64,000 bases of DNA from Streptomyces sp. YS415 (GCF_023544665.1 NZ_JAMJFL010000016.1:62001-126000), one strand, 5' to 3'. Shown: positions 16,390 through 25,515, counted from the stretch's first letter. The notes: generated by a model from the letters alone, not told the origin. Numbers and translations are program-made.

Positions 16390-17145
16390 ATGCGTGTCGC
16401 TCTGTTCCTGACCTGTGTCAACGACACGCTCTATCCGGACACCGGCCGCGCCGTGGTGAAGCTGCTGACCAGGCTGGGTGTCGAGGTCGACTTCCCGATG
16501 GCGCAGACCTGCTGCGGACAGGCGCACTACAACACCGGATACCGGCATGCGGCGGAGCCGCTGGCCCGGCATTTCTCCGATGTCTTCGGGGAGTACGAGG
16601 CGATCGTGACGCCGTCGGGGTCGTGCGGGGCGATGGTGCGCGAGCTGTACCCGCGGATGGGCGAGCGGGCTCGGGCGGAGGGGCGCGGGGACGCCCTCGC
16701 CGCCACCCTCGCGCCCGTGGTGCCGAAGACGTACGAGCTGACGGAGTTCCTGGTGGACGTGCTGGGAGTGACGGACGTCGGGGCGTACTACCCGCACACC
16801 GTGACCTATCACCCGGCCTGTCACGGGCTGCGCGGCCTGGGACTCGGTGACAAGCCCCAGCGGCTGCTGCGGGCGGTGAAGGGACTGGAGCTGATCGAGC
16901 TGCCCGGTGCCGACGAGTGCTGCGGTTTCGGCGGCACGTTCGCCGTGAAGAACTCCGATGTCTCGGCGGCGATGGGCGCGGACAAGGTCCGCAACGCCGA
17001 GTCCACGGGCGCGGACGTGCTCTGCTCGGCCGACAACTCGTGCCTGATGCACATCGGCGGCACCATGACCCGGCTCAGGACGGGCATGCGGCCCGTCCAC
17101 ATCGCCGAGATCCTGGCGAGCACGGAGGAGGAACCGGCCGGATGA
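16390..17145 (+). CDS. lutA: L-lactate utilisation protein LutA (CCG domain)
   Basis: A 251-residue heterodisulfide-reductase-like iron-sulfur subunit with two CCG motifs, TCCGQAHYNTG near residue 41 and ECCGFGGTFAVK near residue 177. With LutB and LutC it oxidises L-lactate to pyruvate. AAGGAG at 16379-16384 supports the ATG at 16390 over an upstream in-frame alternative. It lies 70 bases behind rhaB in the same direction, and TACCCT within that gap is only a weak -10 candidate, so read-through from the rhamnose operon is plausible. Confidence 0.9.
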   Translation: MRVALFLTCVNDTLYPDTGRAVVKLLTRLGVEVDFPMAQTCCGQAHYNTGYRHAAEPLARHFSDVFGEYEAIVTPSGSCGAMVRELYPRMGERARAEGRGDALAATLAPVVPKTYELTEFLVDVLGVTDVGAYYPHTVTYHPACHGLRGLGLGDKPQRLLRAVKGLELIELPGADECCGFGGTFAVKNSDVSAAMGADKVRNAESTGADVLCSADNSCLMHIGGTMTRLRTGMRPVHIAEILASTEEEPAG

Positions 17146-18620
17146 GCGGGACGTTCGTAGGGATGCCGGCCTTCCCGAAGGCCGCGCACGAGGCAGTGCA
17201 CGACCAGACTCTGCGCGGCAATCTCCGCCACGCCACCCACACCATCCGCGGCAAGCGGGCCGCGGCCGTGGCGGAGGTGTCCGACTGGGACGCGCTGCGG
17301 GACGCGGGCGCGCGGATCAAGGACCGTGCGCTGCGGCACCTTGATCGCTACCTGGTGCAGTTGGAGGAGGCGGTGACCGCCGCGGGCGGCACCGTGCACT
17401 GGGCCGCCGACGCCGACGAGGCCAACCGGATCGTCACGGGCCTCGTCAAGGCGACCGGGGAGTCGGAGGTCGTCAAGGTCAAGTCGATGGCCACGCAGGA
17501 GATCGGGCTCAACGAGGCGCTGGAGGCGGAGGGCATCCGCGCCTACGAGACCGACCTCGCCGAACTGATCGTGCAGTTGGGCAAGGACCGGCCCTCCCAC
17601 ATCCTGGTCCCGGCGATCCACCGCAACCGCGGCGAGATCCGGGACATCTTCGCCCGGGAGATGAGCGAGTGGGGCCGTCCGGCCCCCGAAGGCCTGACCG
17701 ACACGCCGGCCGAGCTCGCCGAGGCCGCCCGGGTGCATCTGCGGGAGAAGTTCCTGCGCGCCAAGGTCGGCATCTCGGGCGCCAACTTCATGGTCGCCGA
17801 GACCGGCACCCTGGTGGTCGTGGAGTCCGAGGGCAACGGCCGGATGTGCCTGACCCTGCCCGAGACGCTGATCTCGGTCGTCGGCATCGAGAAAGTCGTG
17901 CCGTCCTGGCAGGACCTGGAGGTGTTCCTGCAGACCCTCCCCCGCTCCTCCACCGCCGAGCGCATGAACCCGTACACGAGCATGTGGACGGGGACCACGG
18001 ACGACGACGGGCCGCGGGACTTCCATCTCGTCCTCCTCGACAACGGCCGCACCGACACCCTCGCCGACGAGGTCGGCCGCCAGGCCCTGCGCTGCATCCG
18101 CTGCTCCGCCTGCCTCAATGTCTGCCCGGTGTACGAGCGGGCGGGCGGCCACGCGTACGGCTCGGTCTACCCGGGCCCGATCGGCGCCATCCTCAGCCCT
18201 CAACTGCGGGGCACGGCAAGCGAGATCGACGCCTCCCTGCCGTACGCCTCCTCTCTGTGCGGCGCCTGCTACGAGGTGTGCCCGGTGGCCATCGACATCC
18301 CGGAGGTGCTGGTGCATCTGCGGGAGCGGGTGGTGCAGGGCGGGCCGGTGACCCAGGGCGGCAACAAGGTCGTACTCAAGCCCGCCAAGGGGCACGCGGC
18401 GGAACGGGCGGCCCTGCGGGCGGCCCGCTGGGCGTTCACCTACCCGGCCGCCCTGCGCACCGGCCAGCGGCTCGCCTCCCGCACCCGGCGCCTGCACCCC
18501 CGCAGCCTGCCGGGGCCCGGGAAGGCGTGGAGCGGCACCCGGGACCTGCCCGCGGTGCCCCGGGAGCCTTTCCGGGACTGGTGGCAGCGCACGCACGGCG
18601 GAAAGGACGGTGCCAAGTGA
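17142..18620 (+). CDS. lutB: L-lactate utilisation iron-sulfur protein LutB
   Basis: A 492-residue protein. The N-terminal two thirds form a LUD domain (KVKSMATQEIGLNEAL near residue 110; GANFMVAETGTLVVVE near 212). The C terminus carries two ferredoxin-type 4Fe-4S motifs, CIRCSACLNVCP from residue 318 and CGACYEVCPVAIDIP from residue 373. It is the electron-transfer core of the LutABC complex. The ATG overlaps the lutA stop as ATGA, and its own stop overlaps the lutC start, so all three are translated as one coupled unit. The tail after the second cluster is basic. Confidence 0.92.
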   Translation: MSGTFVGMPAFPKAAHEAVHDQTLRGNLRHATHTIRGKRAAAVAEVSDWDALRDAGARIKDRALRHLDRYLVQLEEAVTAAGGTVHWAADADEANRIVTGLVKATGESEVVKVKSMATQEIGLNEALEAEGIRAYETDLAELIVQLGKDRPSHILVPAIHRNRGEIRDIFAREMSEWGRPAPEGLTDTPAELAEAARVHLREKFLRAKVGISGANFMVAETGTLVVVESEGNGRMCLTLPETLISVVGIEKVVPSWQDLEVFLQTLPRSSTAERMNPYTSMWTGTTDDDGPRDFHLVLLDNGRTDTLADEVGRQALRCIRCSACLNVCPVYERAGGHAYGSVYPGPIGAILSPQLRGTASEIDASLPYASSLCGACYEVCPVAIDIPEVLVHLRERVVQGGPVTQGGNKVVLKPAKGHAAERAALRAARWAFTYPAALRTGQRLASRTRRLHPRSLPGPGKAWSGTRDLPAVPREPFRDWWQRTHGGKDGAK

Positions 18621-19249
18621 GCAGCAGGGAACGGATCCTGGGCCGGGTGCGGCGCGCGCTGGCGGACGTGGGACCGGACGAGGACACCCCGGTCGAGCGC
18701 GCCTACCTGCGACAGCACGGGGAGCGGACCGCCGAGGAGACAGTCGGCCTGCTGGCCGAGAACCTGGCGGACTACCGGGCGGTCGTGCACCGGTGCATCC
18801 CCGGCGACCTGCCGGCGACGATCGCCGGACTGCTGGCCGCGCGGGGCGCGAGGACGGTGATCGTGCCGCCGGGTCTGGAGCCGTCGTGGCTCGCGCTTGC
18901 CGATGCCGAGCAGGTGCCGGACAGCACCGAGAGCACCCCGCACGAACTGGACCGCGTCGACAGTGTGGTCACGGCGTGCTCGGTGGCCATCGCCGAGACC
19001 GGCACCATCGTCCTGGACGGCGGCCCGGACCAGGGCAGGCGCCGCATCACGCTCGTCCCTGACCATCACGTCTGCGTCGTACGCGTCCCCGAGCAGGTCG
19101 TCTCGTCGGTCCCGCAGTCCCTCGAACGCCTCGACCCCGCCCGCCCGTTGACCTGGATCTCCGGTCCTTCGGCGACCAGCGACATCGAGCTCGACCGGGT
19201 CGAGGGCGTGCACGGGCCGCGCACCCTGGAGGTGATCCTGGTCGGCTGA
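18617..19249 (+). CDS. lutC: L-lactate utilisation protein LutC
   Basis: A 210-residue LUD-domain (YkgG) protein with SSRERILGRVRRAL at the start, the conserved CSVAIAETGTIVLDGG near residues 120-135 and RITLVPDHHVCVV near 142. It is the third subunit of the L-lactate oxidising complex. The GTG start overlaps the lutB TGA. It ends ten bases before the end of the convergent FAD/Rieske gene, with no room for a separate terminator. Confidence 0.9.
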   Translation: MSSRERILGRVRRALADVGPDEDTPVERAYLRQHGERTAEETVGLLAENLADYRAVVHRCIPGDLPATIAGLLAARGARTVIVPPGLEPSWLALADAEQVPDSTESTPHELDRVDSVVTACSVAIAETGTIVLDGGPDQGRRRITLVPDHHVCVVRVPEQVVSSVPQSLERLDPARPLTWISGPSATSDIELDRVEGVHGPRTLEVILVG

Positions 19250-19259
19250 GGCCCCCGGC

Positions 19260-20798
19260 TCAGATGTCCCGTTGCTCCAGGGGCCGCACCGCGGGCCCCT
19301 GGACCACCCGGCCGTCCGGGGCGAAGCGGGAGCCGTGGCACGGGCACTCCCAGGCCTGTTCGGCACGGTTGAACGAGACGAGACACCCCATGTGGGTGCA
19401 CTTGGCGGAGACGGCGTGCACCTTCCCGTCCTCGTCGCGGTGAACGGCGCAGCGCTTGCCCGACACATGGACGACGGCGCCGTCCCCGGGGGCGATCTCG
19501 TCCACCGATGTCGCCGTGGGGCCCGGCAGGTGCTGGAGCCGGTCGCCGACGAAGTGCCGTGCCACGTCCGCCTGATGCTTGAGGAAGTCCATCCCCTCCC
19601 GCAGGACGGGCGCCACCCGGCGCGGGTCGTACAGGTGGCTCCACGCGTTCTCCCGGCCGGTGATCAGGTCGCACAGCAGGCGGCCCGACATGATGCCGCT
19701 CGCCATTCCCCAGCCGCCGAAGCCGGTGGCCACGTAGACATGCTTGCTTCCGGGGTGCAGCGGGCCGACGAGCGGTACGGAGTCGGTGGGGTCGTTGTCC
19801 TGCGTGGCCCAGCGGTGGGTGAAGTCGAGGTCCCCGAAACGTTCCCGGGTCCAGGCGTACAGGCTCTCGAAGCGGGCCTCGACGTCGCCGCCGGCGCCGG
19901 GGGTGAAGTGCTCCCCGGTGACGACGAGCAGGCGCCTGCCGTCGCCGTAGGGCGCCGTGCGGACGGAGCGGGTGTTCTGCTCGGGGGTGATGTACATGCC
20001 GACCGGAGCCGTGTCCGCGTCGACGGGGGCGGTGACCACCAGTTCCCGGCGGGGCGAGAGGCGGGTGAACAGCAGCGCCCGGTCGAAGATCGGGTAGTGG
20101 GTGGCGACCACGACCGACCGCGCCGTCACCTTCACCCCGTCCTCGGTCGTGAGCACACAGCGATCGCCCTCGGAGAGCGCGACCACACGGGTGTGCTCGT
20201 ACACCTGACCGCCCAGCCGGCGGAGGTCCTCGACCAGCGCCAGCAGGTACTTGCGCGGATGGAACTGGGCCTGCCCCTCCACGCGGACGGCCCCCGCGAC
20301 AGGGAACGGCAGATCCGTCTCGGTCACGTACTCCGCGGGCAGCCCCGCCTCCCGGGCCGCGGCGGCCTCGGCCCGCAGCTCGTCGGTGCGGCTCGCGTCC
20401 TCGGCCCAGGTGTAGGCCGCCGTGGGCTCCCAGTCGCAGTCCACGCCGAGCGTCTCCGCGGTCTCGGCCGCGTGCCGGATCGCGTCCATCTGCGAGGCCG
20501 CGTACAGCCGCGCCCCCTCCCGGCCGCGGGTACGGCGGAGCCGGTCGTAGATCAGGGTGTGCTGGGCGCTCACCTTGGCCGTGGTGTGCCCGGTGACGCC
20601 GGTGGCGATCCGGTCCGCCTCCAGCAGGGCGACGCCGTGGCCCCGCCGGGCCAGCTCCCAGGCCGTGCTGATCCCGGCGATGCCCGCGCCCACCACGGCC
20701 ACCTCGACAGTGAGGTCACCGTCCGGCGGGGGCGCGAGGTCGCCGGGCGGTGCCGTCTCGATCCAGTACGACTTCTGGGTGCGGGCCTGATCGTCCAT
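19260..20798 (-). CDS. FAD-dependent oxidoreductase with C-terminal Rieske domain
   Basis: A 512-residue two-domain protein. An FAD/NAD fold of the D-amino-acid oxidase superfamily occupies about residues 28-400: VVGAGIAGISTAWELARRG near 35, then GVTGHTTAKVSAQHT near 66. A Rieske 2Fe-2S domain closes the protein, with CTHMGC and CPCHGS near residues 460-485 supplying the two Cys and two His ligands. Such fusions are widespread in actinomycetes, where the amine or aldehyde substrate is generally unknown. It is convergent with lutC. The promoter must lie within the 326-base gap to its right, which also holds an 8-base tandem repeat. Confidence 0.88.
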   Translation of the reverse strand: MDDQARTQKSYWIETAPPGDLAPPPDGDLTVEVAVVGAGIAGISTAWELARRGHGVALLEADRIATGVTGHTTAKVSAQHTLIYDRLRRTRGREGARLYAASQMDAIRHAAETAETLGVDCDWEPTAAYTWAEDASRTDELRAEAAAAREAGLPAEYVTETDLPFPVAGAVRVEGQAQFHPRKYLLALVEDLRRLGGQVYEHTRVVALSEGDRCVLTTEDGVKVTARSVVVATHYPIFDRALLFTRLSPRRELVVTAPVDADTAPVGMYITPEQNTRSVRTAPYGDGRRLLVVTGEHFTPGAGGDVEARFESLYAWTRERFGDLDFTHRWATQDNDPTDSVPLVGPLHPGSKHVYVATGFGGWGMASGIMSGRLLCDLITGRENAWSHLYDPRRVAPVLREGMDFLKHQADVARHFVGDRLQHLPGPTATSVDEIAPGDGAVVHVSGKRCAVHRDEDGKVHAVSAKCTHMGCLVSFNRAEQAWECPCHGSRFAPDGRVVQGPAVRPLEQRDI

Positions 20799-20998
20799 GG
20801 CGGCCGGGTTCCCCGGACGCGCCGGACCACACGACGGGCCCGAACGCGCAGGTCAGGGCGGAGCGGCCGGAGGGGTCCGGCAGCCGGTGATCTTGTCGGC
20901 GAAGCCGGGAGAGGAGGTCCGCCCCTCGCGGAGGGAGGGGAGCGGGGTCGGCGGTGGGCAGGCCCGGGGGCCTGCTGCTGTCCGCGGGCGCCGCGACC

Positions 20999-21070
20999 GG
21001 TGGGCCGGTGGGCCGGTGGGCCGGTGGGCCGGTGGGCCGGTGGGCCGGTGGGCCGGTGGGCCGGTGGGCC
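20999..21070. repeat. Nine copies of an 8-bp tandem repeat
   Basis: Nine perfect units of GGTGGGCC occupy 72 bases, followed by a degenerate unit to about 21081. It lies in the 326-base non-coding gap (20799-21124) between the membrane-protein stop and the FAD/Rieske start, both on the minus strand. Outside the repeat, I saw no clear gene or promoter in this gap. Confidence 0.95.
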
Positions 21071-21124
21071 GCCGGTGGGCCGCCGCCGCTCGTCCACTCG
21101 ACGCTCGGGCCCCGCCCGCCGGGC

Positions 21125-22051
21125 TCAGGCGCTCTTCGGCTTGCGGGTCGACTCGCGGCCCAGGATGCCGAATGCCCACCGCTCGTTGAAGCCGGCGACG
21201 AAACCTATCGCGCACCAGAAGCCCCAGAAGTCCGTGCCCTTCGTGGGAGAGCCGGGGGCCGCGGCAGACGGGCAGATGTCGGCCGCCGTGGCCGGAACCT
21301 CGAAGACGGGCACGAGACCGCCCCCGAGCAGGAAGTACACCGCGAGGGCGAGGATCCAGCCGACGACCACCCGGTACACGCCCTCGTGGCGCATGCTGCG
21401 GGCCATCTGGCCGGGCACGACCAGGCCCTCCCCGGCACTGTTCTGACGCTTCGTCAACTGCTCGGCGTTGCCCCGCAGCCGGACCAGCACGCTCAGCACC
21501 GCGCCGAGCGCCCCGACCCCGCCGCACACGAACGCGCCCAGCAGATGCCAACGGTCGGTGCAGTTGAGCGTCACATCCAGCGCCCCGAGCAGTGCGACAC
21601 CCCACAGCAGCGGTACGGCGAGCAGCACCAGGCTGGCGGCGGAACCGAGCGTCAGGCCGACGTTGAGGCCGCGGCTGACGGCGGTCGCGCTGTCCTGCGC
21701 GAGCCGTCCGCGCAGGTCGGCAACCTCCTCGTCGAGGTACTGGGCCAGATGGTCGTTCGGCTTGGCGTCCTCGAGGCGTGGATCGCTCAGCGCGTTGTGG
21801 AGCACGCGCTGCACGGTGACGCGCGCCGCGACGCGCGTGGTGCGCTCGAAGGCGCGCTGCGAGGCGCCGTACAACAGCTGCAGCTGCAATTGCTGTTCGG
21901 GGTACAGGTCCCCGAACTTCACGTAGGCCGGGCCAAGTCCGGCCGGCACGATGTGCATCAGTCCCTCGGGACGCAGATCGGTGTCCGCCCCCTCGACCGA
22001 CTCACGCAGTCCCTGCCACCACGAGTGGCGGCGTCCCCCGTCGACCGTCAT
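21125..22051 (-). CDS. Membrane protein of unknown function
   Basis: A 308-residue protein. The first about 125 residues are hydrophilic and helical (YPEQQLQLQLLYGASQ near residue 50; a region starting LDEEVADLRGRLAQD near 108 could be coiled coil). Then come two hydrophobic hairpins: ASLVLLAVPLLWGVALLGAL with LLGAFVCGGVGALGAVLSVL, and later VVVGWILALAVYFLLGGGL with FWGFWCAIGFVAGF, making about four membrane segments. No family is recognised. It is divergent from the ABC genes and followed by the tandem repeat gap. Confidence 0.7.
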   Translation of the reverse strand: MTVDGGRRHSWWQGLRESVEGADTDLRPEGLMHIVPAGLGPAYVKFGDLYPEQQLQLQLLYGASQRAFERTTRVAARVTVQRVLHNALSDPRLEDAKPNDHLAQYLDEEVADLRGRLAQDSATAVSRGLNVGLTLGSAASLVLLAVPLLWGVALLGALDVTLNCTDRWHLLGAFVCGGVGALGAVLSVLVRLRGNAEQLTKRQNSAGEGLVVPGQMARSMRHEGVYRVVVGWILALAVYFLLGGGLVPVFEVPATAADICPSAAAPGSPTKGTDFWGFWCAIGFVAGFNERWAFGILGRESTRKPKSA

Positions 22052-22279
22052 GAGGTACCTGTACCGCCGCGGGCGACGGCCGGGTAGTCGGCGCGCCGCA
22101 CCGGTCCCGTGACGGTTGTCACCGGTGTGTCACCGCAGCAGGCCGGTGCCCTGGAGACGGTCCGGGGTGTCCCTGAGTACACCCCCAGATACGGGTTCTG
22201 CACCCCATGTGCCGCGCCCGCGGTCTCCGTAGCTTCGTGGTCGGGGCACAGGGAGTGCCCCGACCGGGGAGTGATGACG

Positions 22280-23062
22280 ATGGTTCGCACGGGCACGTCC
22301 GGGCACGACGAGGGACCCGCCGCGGAGGCGCTGCGGCTGGTGAAGGTCACCAGGACCTACGGCACCGACGACAGCGCGGTGACCGCCCTGCGGGAGGTCT
22401 CCCTGGGGCTCGGGAGCGGCACCTTCACCGCGGTGATGGGTCCGTCCGGCTCCGGCAAGACCACGTTGCTGCACTGCGCAGCGGGGCTCGACCGGCCCGA
22501 CAGCGGCATCGTGCGGGTGGACGGCACCGAGCTGACGGGCGGCGACGAGACGGCACTGACGAAGTTCCGGCGCGGCCGGATCGGGTTCGTGTTCCAGCAG
22601 TACAACCTGCTGGAGACGCTGACCGTCGCGCAGAACACGGTGCTGCCGCTCAAGCTCGCCGGGCGGCGGGTGGACCAGCGGCGGGTCCGGGAGGTGCTGG
22701 CCTCGGTCGGTCTCGGCGACCGGCTCGGCCACCGTCCCGACCAGCTCTCCGGCGGCCAGCGGCAGCGCGTCGCGATCGCGCGGGCGCTGGTCACCGAACC
22801 CCGGGTGATCTTCGCGGACGAGCCGACCGGCGCCCTGGACACGCGCAGCGCCCGGGACGTTCTCACCCTGCTCCGGCACGCGGTGCGGGGGCACGGGCGG
22901 ACGGTGGTGATGGTGACGCACGACCCCGTCGCCGCCTCCTACGCCGACTCGGTGGTGTTCCTGGCGGACGGGCGGCTCGCCGGCCGGATGGACGCGCCGA
23001 CCCCGGACGCGGTGGCCGAGCGCCTCGCGCACCTGGGCGACGCCGTGGCGACGGAGGCGTGA
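22280..23062 (+). CDS. MacB/LolD-type ABC transporter ATPase
   Basis: A 260-residue ATPase with Walker A GPSGSGKTT near residue 55, Q-loop QQYNLLETL near 107, signature LSGGQRQRVAIARAL near 154 and Walker B VIFADEPTGALD near 177. This is the LolD/MacB class, which pairs with FtsX-like permeases to export peptides, lipoproteins or antibiotics or to sense envelope stress. GGGGAG at 22266-22271 is eight bases before ATG 22280; the ATG at 22274 would leave only two. The permease gene begins four bases after its stop. Confidence 0.9.
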   Translation: MVRTGTSGHDEGPAAEALRLVKVTRTYGTDDSAVTALREVSLGLGSGTFTAVMGPSGSGKTTLLHCAAGLDRPDSGIVRVDGTELTGGDETALTKFRRGRIGFVFQQYNLLETLTVAQNTVLPLKLAGRRVDQRRVREVLASVGLGDRLGHRPDQLSGGQRQRVAIARALVTEPRVIFADEPTGALDTRSARDVLTLLRHAVRGHGRTVVMVTHDPVAASYADSVVFLADGRLAGRMDAPTPDAVAERLAHLGDAVATEA

Positions 23063-23065
23063 GCG

Positions 23066-24373
23066 ATGTTCCTGCTGGCGATGCGGTCGATCCGGCAGCG
23101 GCCCGGACGGTTCCTGGCGACGCTGCTCGCCGCTTTCCTGGGCGCGGCGATCATCATGACGTTCAACTCCCTGCACGACACCGCCGCGCGGGACGGCGTC
23201 GACTCGACGAGCGCGGGGACCCTGACCACGGCGGCGAGTGTCGTCGGCGGCTACGGCAGCCTGCTGGTGTTCTTCGCCGTGGCCTCGACGCTGACGGTCA
23301 ACGTCCGCCAGCGGGCGGCGGAGCTGGAACTGCTGCGCTGCTCGGGGGCGACGCCGGGGCAGCTCCGGCGAATGGTGGTGGGTGAGGCGGTGGCGGTGGC
23401 GCTCGTGGGCGCGGTGCCGGCGATCGGGGCGGCGCTGCTCGGCGGACGGGCGCTGCTGGACGTCTTCCGGGACAGTGGCCAGGTGGCCGGTTCCGTCGAC
23501 CACGTCCTCGGCCCGGTCGCGCTCACGACCGGCATCGGCATCACGCTGCTGGCGTCGGCGGGCGCCGCGTTCCTCGCCGTACGGCGGGCCACGGGCGGGT
23601 CCCGGCGGCCGGGCAGGGCGCGGACGCTCTTCGGGTACGCGGCACTCGTGGCCGGTGCCCTGTCGGCGAGCGCCACGTTCGCCTTCTCGGCGACGGACGA
23701 GGCGCTGATGGCGCCGGCCGTGTACGGGGCGATCCTGCTGTCGGTGGGGTTCGCGCTGCGGGCGCCCCGGCTGCTCGGGGCCGTGCTGGACCGGCTGGCA
23801 CCGCGGGGCGCGAGCGGCTGGCTGGCGGTGCGCAATCTGCGTCGGCGGGTGGCCGACCTGGCCGGGACGCTGATGTCGCTGATCCTCTTCACGGCGGTGT
23901 CCACGGCCACGGTCACCGTGCAGGCCGTGGAGAGCGACGCCCTCGCGGCCTCGGGCGCGGTGAAGTCGGTCGACGCGAAGAATCTGGAGACGCTGAACTA
24001 CACGGTCGTCGGCATCATCGTGGTCTTCGTCTGCGTGATGCTGGTCAACTCGCTGTACGCGGCGACCACGTACCGGGTCCGGGAGTTCGGCCAGCAGCGG
24101 CTGGCGGGGGCCACGCCCGGTCAGGTGCTGGGGATGGTCGGCGCCGAGGGACTGATCCTCACGTTGACCGGAGTGGTTTTCGGGACGCTGGCGGCACTGG
24201 CAGGCATCGTCCCCTTCACCCTGGTCCGCTCCGACCGGCTCCTGCCCACCGAGTTCTACGGCATCGCCGCGGCGGTGATCGCCGTAGCAGCCACCACCAC
24301 CCTGGGCACCAGCCTGGCCACGGCCCGCCGAGTGCTCCGGACACCGGCGGTGGGGGCGGTGGCGGTGGGGTGA
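23066..24373 (+). CDS. FtsX-like ABC transporter permease
   Basis: A 435-residue permease: an N-terminal segment MFLLAMRSIRQRPGRFLATLLAAF, about seven further hydrophobic segments, and two FtsX blocks (VRQRAAELELLRCSGATPGQLRRM near residue 77 and VREFGQQRLAGATPGQVLGM near 342, each quoted in part). It is a half-length member of the family, with two FtsX repeats and a short extracytoplasmic part, as is common in Streptomyces. It forms a transporter with the preceding ATPase. The substrate is unknown and no two-component system is adjacent. Confidence 0.87.
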   Translation: MFLLAMRSIRQRPGRFLATLLAAFLGAAIIMTFNSLHDTAARDGVDSTSAGTLTTAASVVGGYGSLLVFFAVASTLTVNVRQRAAELELLRCSGATPGQLRRMVVGEAVAVALVGAVPAIGAALLGGRALLDVFRDSGQVAGSVDHVLGPVALTTGIGITLLASAGAAFLAVRRATGGSRRPGRARTLFGYAALVAGALSASATFAFSATDEALMAPAVYGAILLSVGFALRAPRLLGAVLDRLAPRGASGWLAVRNLRRRVADLAGTLMSLILFTAVSTATVTVQAVESDALAASGAVKSVDAKNLETLNYTVVGIIVVFVCVMLVNSLYAATTYRVREFGQQRLAGATPGQVLGMVGAEGLILTLTGVVFGTLAALAGIVPFTLVRSDRLLPTEFYGIAAAVIAVAATTTLGTSLATARRVLRTPAVGAVAVG

Positions 24374-24815
24374 CGGATGGGGGGCGGGGCGCTTGCAGCG
24401 ACGACGACGGACGACGGTGGCTGCGGGGGCAGTCGCTACGGCGCCCCGCAACGTCGGCGGCCGAGACAGCGACCGTCCGGGGACAGCCGCCACGGCAACC
24501 CCCAAGCATCGGCCGAGACAGCGACCCGCCAGGGACAATCGCCACGGCAACCCGCGAGCGTCGGCCGGCGCGGCGATCGGCACAGGGCAGCGATCGCGGG
24601 AGCCGACGGACGGCAGCTGCTGCGGCAGGCGGGTGCGGCGGCGGCCGGCGGGTGACAGTGCCTGCGGCGGCCTCCGGGGGGCATCGGTCACGGCGGCCAA
24701 AACGCTCCGCCGCAGGGCAGACAGCGGCGGCCCTCACCGCCGCCACCCGCGGAGGCGGTCGCAATGGCGGCCGGCCGACGGCGCCCGCCGCAGCCACCCA
24801 TGGCGGGCGCCCTGC
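24374..24815. repeat. Non-coding convergent gap with a 52-bp tandem repeat
   Basis: The 442 bases between the permease and the TetR gene contain no credible gene. About three copies of a 52-base unit lie at roughly 24407-24568. GGCCGAGACAGCGACC begins at 24459 and again at 24511, and a truncated GGCCGG begins at 24563; each copy also holds a version of CGCCACGGCAACCC. The rightmost part is low-complexity GC-rich sequence with many GGCGGC runs. No clear terminator was seen. Confidence 0.75.
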
Positions 24816-25382
24816 TCAGCGCATGCCCGAGGCGTCCAGCAGTGCCGTGACCGTGGGTTTCGTCAGCCCCTGGAGAGTTTCGAGACCGGCGCCCGCGCGG
24901 GCGCTCGCGCCGTCGAAGATCAGCATCAGTTGGCGGGCGAGCAGTTCGGGGTCTCGGGCACCGCCCTGTTCGGCCTCGGTGCGGAAGGCGGACTGGAGCC
25001 GCTCTTTCACCGTGCGGGCCACCGCGCTCGCCGGGTGCTCGGGGTCCTTCAGTTCGACCAGCGCGGCCAGGAAGGGGCAGCCGCGGTAGTCCGGCTCGCC
25101 GGAGCCCTGCTCCAGCCGCTCGAAGAGGCCGAGGATCCGCTCGCGGGGCGTCGCGGCGTCCTCGGGCGGCGGCACCAGCCGGGCCTCGTACTCCGGGACC
25201 CGCCGCTCCAGGCTCGCCGCCAGGACCTCGTCCTTGCTCCCGAAGAGCTGGTACATCGAGCGCTTGGAGACACCGGCGGACCGGCACAGCGCCTCGACGC
25301 CGATGGACACGCCGTCGCGGTAGAAGAGCTCGGCGGCCGCGTCGAGGAGCCGGTCCTTGGTGGACGCCTTGTCTGGGGCCAT
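24816..25382 (-). CDS. TetR/AcrR-family repressor
   Basis: A 188-residue regulator. The N-terminal helix-turn-helix occupies about residues 8-54 (LLDAAAELFYRDGVSIGVEA, then SAGVSKRSMYQLFGSKDEVL), followed by a ligand-binding domain. A candidate operator AAACCGATCGGTAT lies 33 bases upstream of its ATG. The same palindrome occurs twice before the SDR/alcohol dehydrogenase pair 3 kb away, so I infer autoregulation plus control of those genes. The inducer is unknown, perhaps a carbonyl compound given the targets. Confidence 0.88.
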   Translation of the reverse strand: MAPDKASTKDRLLDAAAELFYRDGVSIGVEALCRSAGVSKRSMYQLFGSKDEVLAASLERRVPEYEARLVPPPEDAATPRERILGLFERLEQGSGEPDYRGCPFLAALVELKDPEHPASAVARTVKERLQSAFRTEAEQGGARDPELLARQLMLIFDGASARAGAGLETLQGLTKPTVTALLDASGMR

Positions 25383-25415
25383 ACGGCGAGATTACCGTGC
25401 AGCCGGGCACCACGG

Positions 25416-25429
25416 AAACCGATCGGTAT
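25416..25429. promoter_or_regulatory. TetR operator candidate
   Basis: AAACCGATCGGTAT matches 13 of 14 bases of the palindrome AAACCGATCGGTTT at the SDR promoter. On the minus strand, ATACCGATCGG is preceded by ATACCGACCGG, giving an extra half-overlapping site in 25430-25440. It lies between the TetR start and the MoxR gene. Confidence 0.6.
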
Positions 25430-25515
25430 CCGGTCGGTATTGAGACGGCTTACCGCGTGACACAAGCGGTGAACAAGCGCTTAGATAGGTCGCAGTATCC
25501 GACCTGGAGGCCCCG

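Noticed and set aside
20999..21081. GPVGRWAG/HRPTGPPA-type repeat protein
   Set aside because: These peptides are only translations of the 8-bp minisatellite; no start site, ribosome site or conserved flank supports a gene.
24374..24815. Small genes in the gap between the permease and TetR genes
   Set aside because: All frames are open because of extreme G+C and the 52-bp repeat; none has a ribosome site or a recognisable domain.
25461..25480. FadR/PaaR-like operator before the MoxR gene
   Set aside because: ACAAGCG occurs twice as a direct repeat, but the second half of a palindrome is missing and no matching regulator is nearby.
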